Of a stretch of DNA of 64,000 nucleotides, positions 61,814-64,000 are shown piece after piece. A program made the translations under genes and the position numbers. The DNA comes from Anaerolineae bacterium (GTDB lineage: Bacteria; Chloroflexota; Anaerolineae; 4572-78; J111). The stretch is from contig JAHDWA010000008.1 of assembly GCA_023382535.1 (NCBI GenBank), positions 1-64,000 on the forward strand. The letters run 5' to 3'. Position 1 is the stretch's first letter. Each line of letters opens with the position of its first letter. Below the pieces are notes generated by a model. The model saw nothing but the letters and a program-made list of their open reading frames with translations, had not been told where the DNA came from and did no database searches.

Positions 61814-62617
61814 TTAATTCTTTTTGTAAAGGTTCAGCCGGTCATTGCGGCGAACGGTCAGCATGTCCTTAACCATCCGAATGGTATCTTTAATGGGATG
61901 GACTTTACTCTCAGCTTGATAATACCAGTGAATTGGGACTTCAACGATTTTGTAACCGCGCTTTTGGGCAATGTAAAGCACTTCGACATCAAAGCCAAAG
62001 CCATCAATGGTCTGGCGCGAAAAAAGATCAGCGGTGACGGAGTGGTGGAAGCATTTGAAGCCGCACTGTGTATCTTCGAAACCGGGCACGGCCATAATTT
62101 TGACCAACAGATTAAAAACCCGCCCCATCAAATGGCGATAGGCCGGTTCGTTATAGCGGACTGCTCCTTGCCCTTCACGCGAGCCAATCGCTACTTGATA
62201 ACCGTTTTGGCAGGGGGGCAGGAATTTAGGCAGTTCGGAAATCGGCATGGCTAAGTCGGCGTCGCACAAAAAGGCATACTCGGCTTGAACTTGCAGCATG
62301 CCGGTTTTGACCGCGTGCCCTTTACCGCCGTGCGGAGCACGCACCAGGCGCACGCAAGGATATTGCGCAGCAATCTCTTCGACAATCTGAGCCGTCCTGT
62401 CGGTGCTGCCGTCGTCAACCACCACCACCTCAGCCCTATAAGCTTGAGCTTCCACAAATTTTGCCACTTGTGGTAAAGTGTTGGGCAAACGGGATTCTTC
62501 ATTATAGGCTGGGATAACAATTGACAGAAAGAGCGATGGCTTTTGCCCGTTAGTGACTTCTTGTATCACGGAACCCACACAAGCATAAAAATAGCGCACC
62601 TCGGCGCAGTGTCCCAT
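61814..62617 (-). CDS. Family 2 glycosyltransferase (dolichyl-phosphate-sugar type)
   Basis: The ATG at 62617 has AAGGGA 9 nt upstream; other starts up to 62644 or down to 62569 are possible. 267 residues with SIVIPAYNEESRLPNTL, VVVVDDGSTDRT, HGGKGHAVKTGM and FLCDADLAMPISELPKF (the DxD metal site), as in DPG/DPM synthases of GT2. It probably loads a sugar on a polyprenyl phosphate. It is monocistronic between the two lipid- or surface-related neighbours. Confidence 0.88.
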   Translation of the reverse strand: MGHCAEVRYFYACVGSVIQEVTNGQKPSLFLSIVIPAYNEESRLPNTLPQVAKFVEAQAYRAEVVVVDDGSTDRTAQIVEEIAAQYPCVRLVRAPHGGKGHAVKTGMLQVQAEYAFLCDADLAMPISELPKFLPPCQNGYQVAIGSREGQGAVRYNEPAYRHLMGRVFNLLVKIMAVPGFEDTQCGFKCFHHSVTADLFSRQTIDGFGFDVEVLYIAQKRGYKIVEVPIHWYYQAESKVHPIKDTIRMVKDMLTVRRNDRLNLYKKN

Positions 62618-62696
62618 GATACACGTCCCTTGTACTTTTGGCAAAATCTAACAAATATCAGTACCCTAACTCCCCCCTAATCTGTTAACGCCAATC

Positions 62697-62725
62697 TGGT
62701 CATCTGCCCCGGCCTTTGCTATAAT
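62697..62725 (+). promoter_or_regulatory. Promoter of the pentapeptide-repeat gene
   Basis: TATAAT (62720-62725), preceded by TGC as an extended -10, with TGGTCA 17 nt upstream (62697-62702). It implies a leader of about 90 nt. Confidence 0.55.
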
Positions 62726-62823
62726 AGCGGGGCTTAAGGTTGGCCGGCCGTGCGAGGTTCGATCTTTTCCAAACCGCGCCCGCCTGATTTATTGTCCGAC
62801 CGCTTTCACGAGGAAAACGAGCC

Positions 62824-63564
62824 GTGGATATACGAGACTTGATCCAGCGTTATCGGGCCGGTGACCGGGATTTTAGAGGCGTAGAGCTGGCTGGCTTCAA
62901 TCTATACAGCCTTCGTTTTGACCAGGCCAATCTCTCTCGGGCCAATTTGCGCAGTACCAAGCTCATGGCTGCCACGTTGCAGCAGTGTAATTTGAGTGAG
63001 GCCATTTTGGATGAGGCGGATTTAAGCGGAGCGAACTTAAGCGGCAGCATCCTCAATTGGGCCAGATTGACCGGGGCTACTCTGAACGGAGCCAACTTGC
63101 ACCGAGCCAGTCTCATCGAAGCCCACTTGAGCCGGGCCAAACTGTTTGAAGCCAATTTGAATGAAACGATTTTGAGTTGGGCTGATTTGAGCTGGGCCAA
63201 ATTGTACGAGGCCCAGTTAAGCTGGGCTAATCTGAGCGGGGCCAATTTGAGCCGGGCGCACCTGATTTCGGCCAGCCTGAGTGAAGCTAACCTCAGTGAA
63301 GCCGATCTGACCACGGCCGACCTGAGTCACGCCGATTTGCGCGAAGCCAAGCTCAGCTTTGCCAATCTGGAGGGGGCTATCCTGCGCCGGGCTAACCTCA
63401 GCGGCGCCGATTTGCGCGACGCCAATTTGACCGAAACTGATTTAACCGGCGCCAAGTTGAACTGGGCCAATTTGACCGGCGCCGAAGTGAGCGAAGCCCA
63501 GTTAAACCTGGCCGCCACCCTGGAAGGAGTCATCCTCCCCGACGGCTCAACCCATGAAGCCTGA
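62824..63564 (+). CDS. Pentapeptide-repeat protein
   Basis: 246 residues from GTG at 62824 with GAGG upstream. After a short head come about 40 A(N/D)LxxA repeats forming a right-handed quadrilateral beta-helix. Several coils have Trp at the outward position (ILSWADLSWAKL). Such proteins include gyrase protectors (Qnr type), but most have unknown roles, so no function is assigned. Its stop overlaps the next gene by 11 nt. Confidence 0.92.
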   Translation: MDIRDLIQRYRAGDRDFRGVELAGFNLYSLRFDQANLSRANLRSTKLMAATLQQCNLSEAILDEADLSGANLSGSILNWARLTGATLNGANLHRASLIEAHLSRAKLFEANLNETILSWADLSWAKLYEAQLSWANLSGANLSRAHLISASLSEANLSEADLTTADLSHADLREAKLSFANLEGAILRRANLSGADLRDANLTETDLTGAKLNWANLTGAEVSEAQLNLAATLEGVILPDGSTHEA

Positions 63565-64000
63565 ACTTGCTCTTGAAAAAACTAAACGCCGCGCCTTAGG
63601 TCTGTCTATTGGATTGTTCTTGCTGGCAATTTACCTCTTGGCCTACCGGGGCGGTTTTCACTCCGTTGACGAAGTCTCTATTTTTGCCGTCACCGAAAGC
63701 CTGGTCAAATTTGGCCGCTTGAATACCGATCAAATCGCCTGGACCCAATGGACGACCAGCCAGGCCGAAGCGCAAGGTTTTTTTGGCCGGGATGGACACG
63801 TTTACTCCAAAAAGGGTCTGGCCCTGTCCCTGGCCCAGGCTCCGCTCTACTGGCTGGCGCTTTATTTGCCGGGCATCGGCATGCTGCAAACTGTCTCCCT
63901 GCTGAACAGCTTCATTACCGCTGCGACCGGCCTGCTCGTCTTTATGTTTGGGCAGCGCCTGGGTTTCTCCAACCTGACGGCCACCGTCGTCTCGTTAATT
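63554..64000 (+). CDS. Membrane protein, N-terminal part (ArnT/GT39-like, truncated by window)
   Basis: ATG at 63554 overlaps the pentapeptide gene by 11 nt and the frame is open to the window end (149 codons). After a basic tail comes a membrane helix (about 14-36). A periplasmic-type loop with SVDEVSIFAVTESLVKFGRL and GFFGRDGHVYSKKGLALSLAQ follows, then further helices. This loop resembles the first loop of polyprenyl-phosphate-sugar-dependent mannosyltransferases, fitting the GT2 enzyme upstream. The class is tentative. Confidence 0.65.
   Translation, partial: MKPELALEKTKRRALGLSIGLFLLAIYLLAYRGGFHSVDEVSIFAVTESLVKFGRLNTDQIAWTQWTTSQAEAQGFFGRDGHVYSKKGLALSLAQAPLYWLALYLPGIGMLQTVSLLNSFITAATGLLVFMFGQRLGFSNLTATVVSLI

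Overview
The window looks like a chromosomal segment of a Chloroflexota bacterium (Anaerolineae-like). This is inferred from secreted proteins with Thr/Pro-rich linkers, a secreted beta-propeller ending in a YLPVIRR-type tail, the gene complement, and many short palindromic repeats between genes. No rRNA gene is present to confirm it. Most genes have clear Shine-Dalgarno sequences and sigma70-type promoters.

Region 1 (1 to about 9.3 kb) is an accessory element. At least 12 mostly unknown genes run leftward, many joined by ATGA or TGATG overlaps. They include two coiled-coil membrane proteins, two HNH-type nucleases, a HAD-fold phosphatase and a degenerate tRNA-like gene. A small Cro/C1-type regulator is divergent at 8461. 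A consensus promoter inside palindromes and direct repeats drives the leftward genes, and a palindrome AAACGNNCGTTT recurs at both ends. The right edge coincides with a tRNA-Lys(CTT) gene that keeps its promoter and 5' half but has lost its T arm, so the element probably integrated there. The left end and any integrase lie outside the window.

Region 2 (9.4 to 21 kb) returns to core genes: dgkA, ybeY, a 7TM-HD (PgpH-type) phosphodiesterase, yqeY, a HIT protein, mogA, a PHP-AlbA fusion, a response regulator, a primary-type sigma factor behind a strongly foldable leader, a receiver-kinase hybrid and a seven-blade FG-GAP protein.

Region 3 (21 to 30.5 kb) has a cluster of nested palindromes, a lipoprotein sugar dehydrogenase, a thioredoxin-fold DUF255 protein, two tandem near-identical Flp pilins, a membrane DsbA-like protein, and glnS and gltX side by side.

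Region 4 (30.5 to 39 kb) is a morphogenesis and division-site cluster on the minus strand: mreB-mreC-mreD-mrdA-minC-minD-minE-rodA. It links MreB-directed elongation, its transpeptidase and glycosyltransferase, and the MinCDE placement system, which suggests a rod or filament.

Region 5 (39 to 50 kb) runs rightward: a 1200-residue cyclase-ATPase-TPR regulator coupled to tilS, an atypical response regulator, a lipoprotein, a cation/proton antiporter and an alkyltransferase-like protein. An MntA-HepT toxin-antitoxin pair with a frameshifted toxin follows on the minus strand.

Region 6 (50 to 64 kb) holds the proteostasis block tig-clpP-clpX and lon, then metG, hicB, hicA and folC in a tight series, a multidomain lipoprotein, a family 2 glycosyltransferase, a pentapeptide-repeat protein and the start of a membrane protein. 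The trigger factor carries a run of 34 aspartates, the most unusual protein feature seen.
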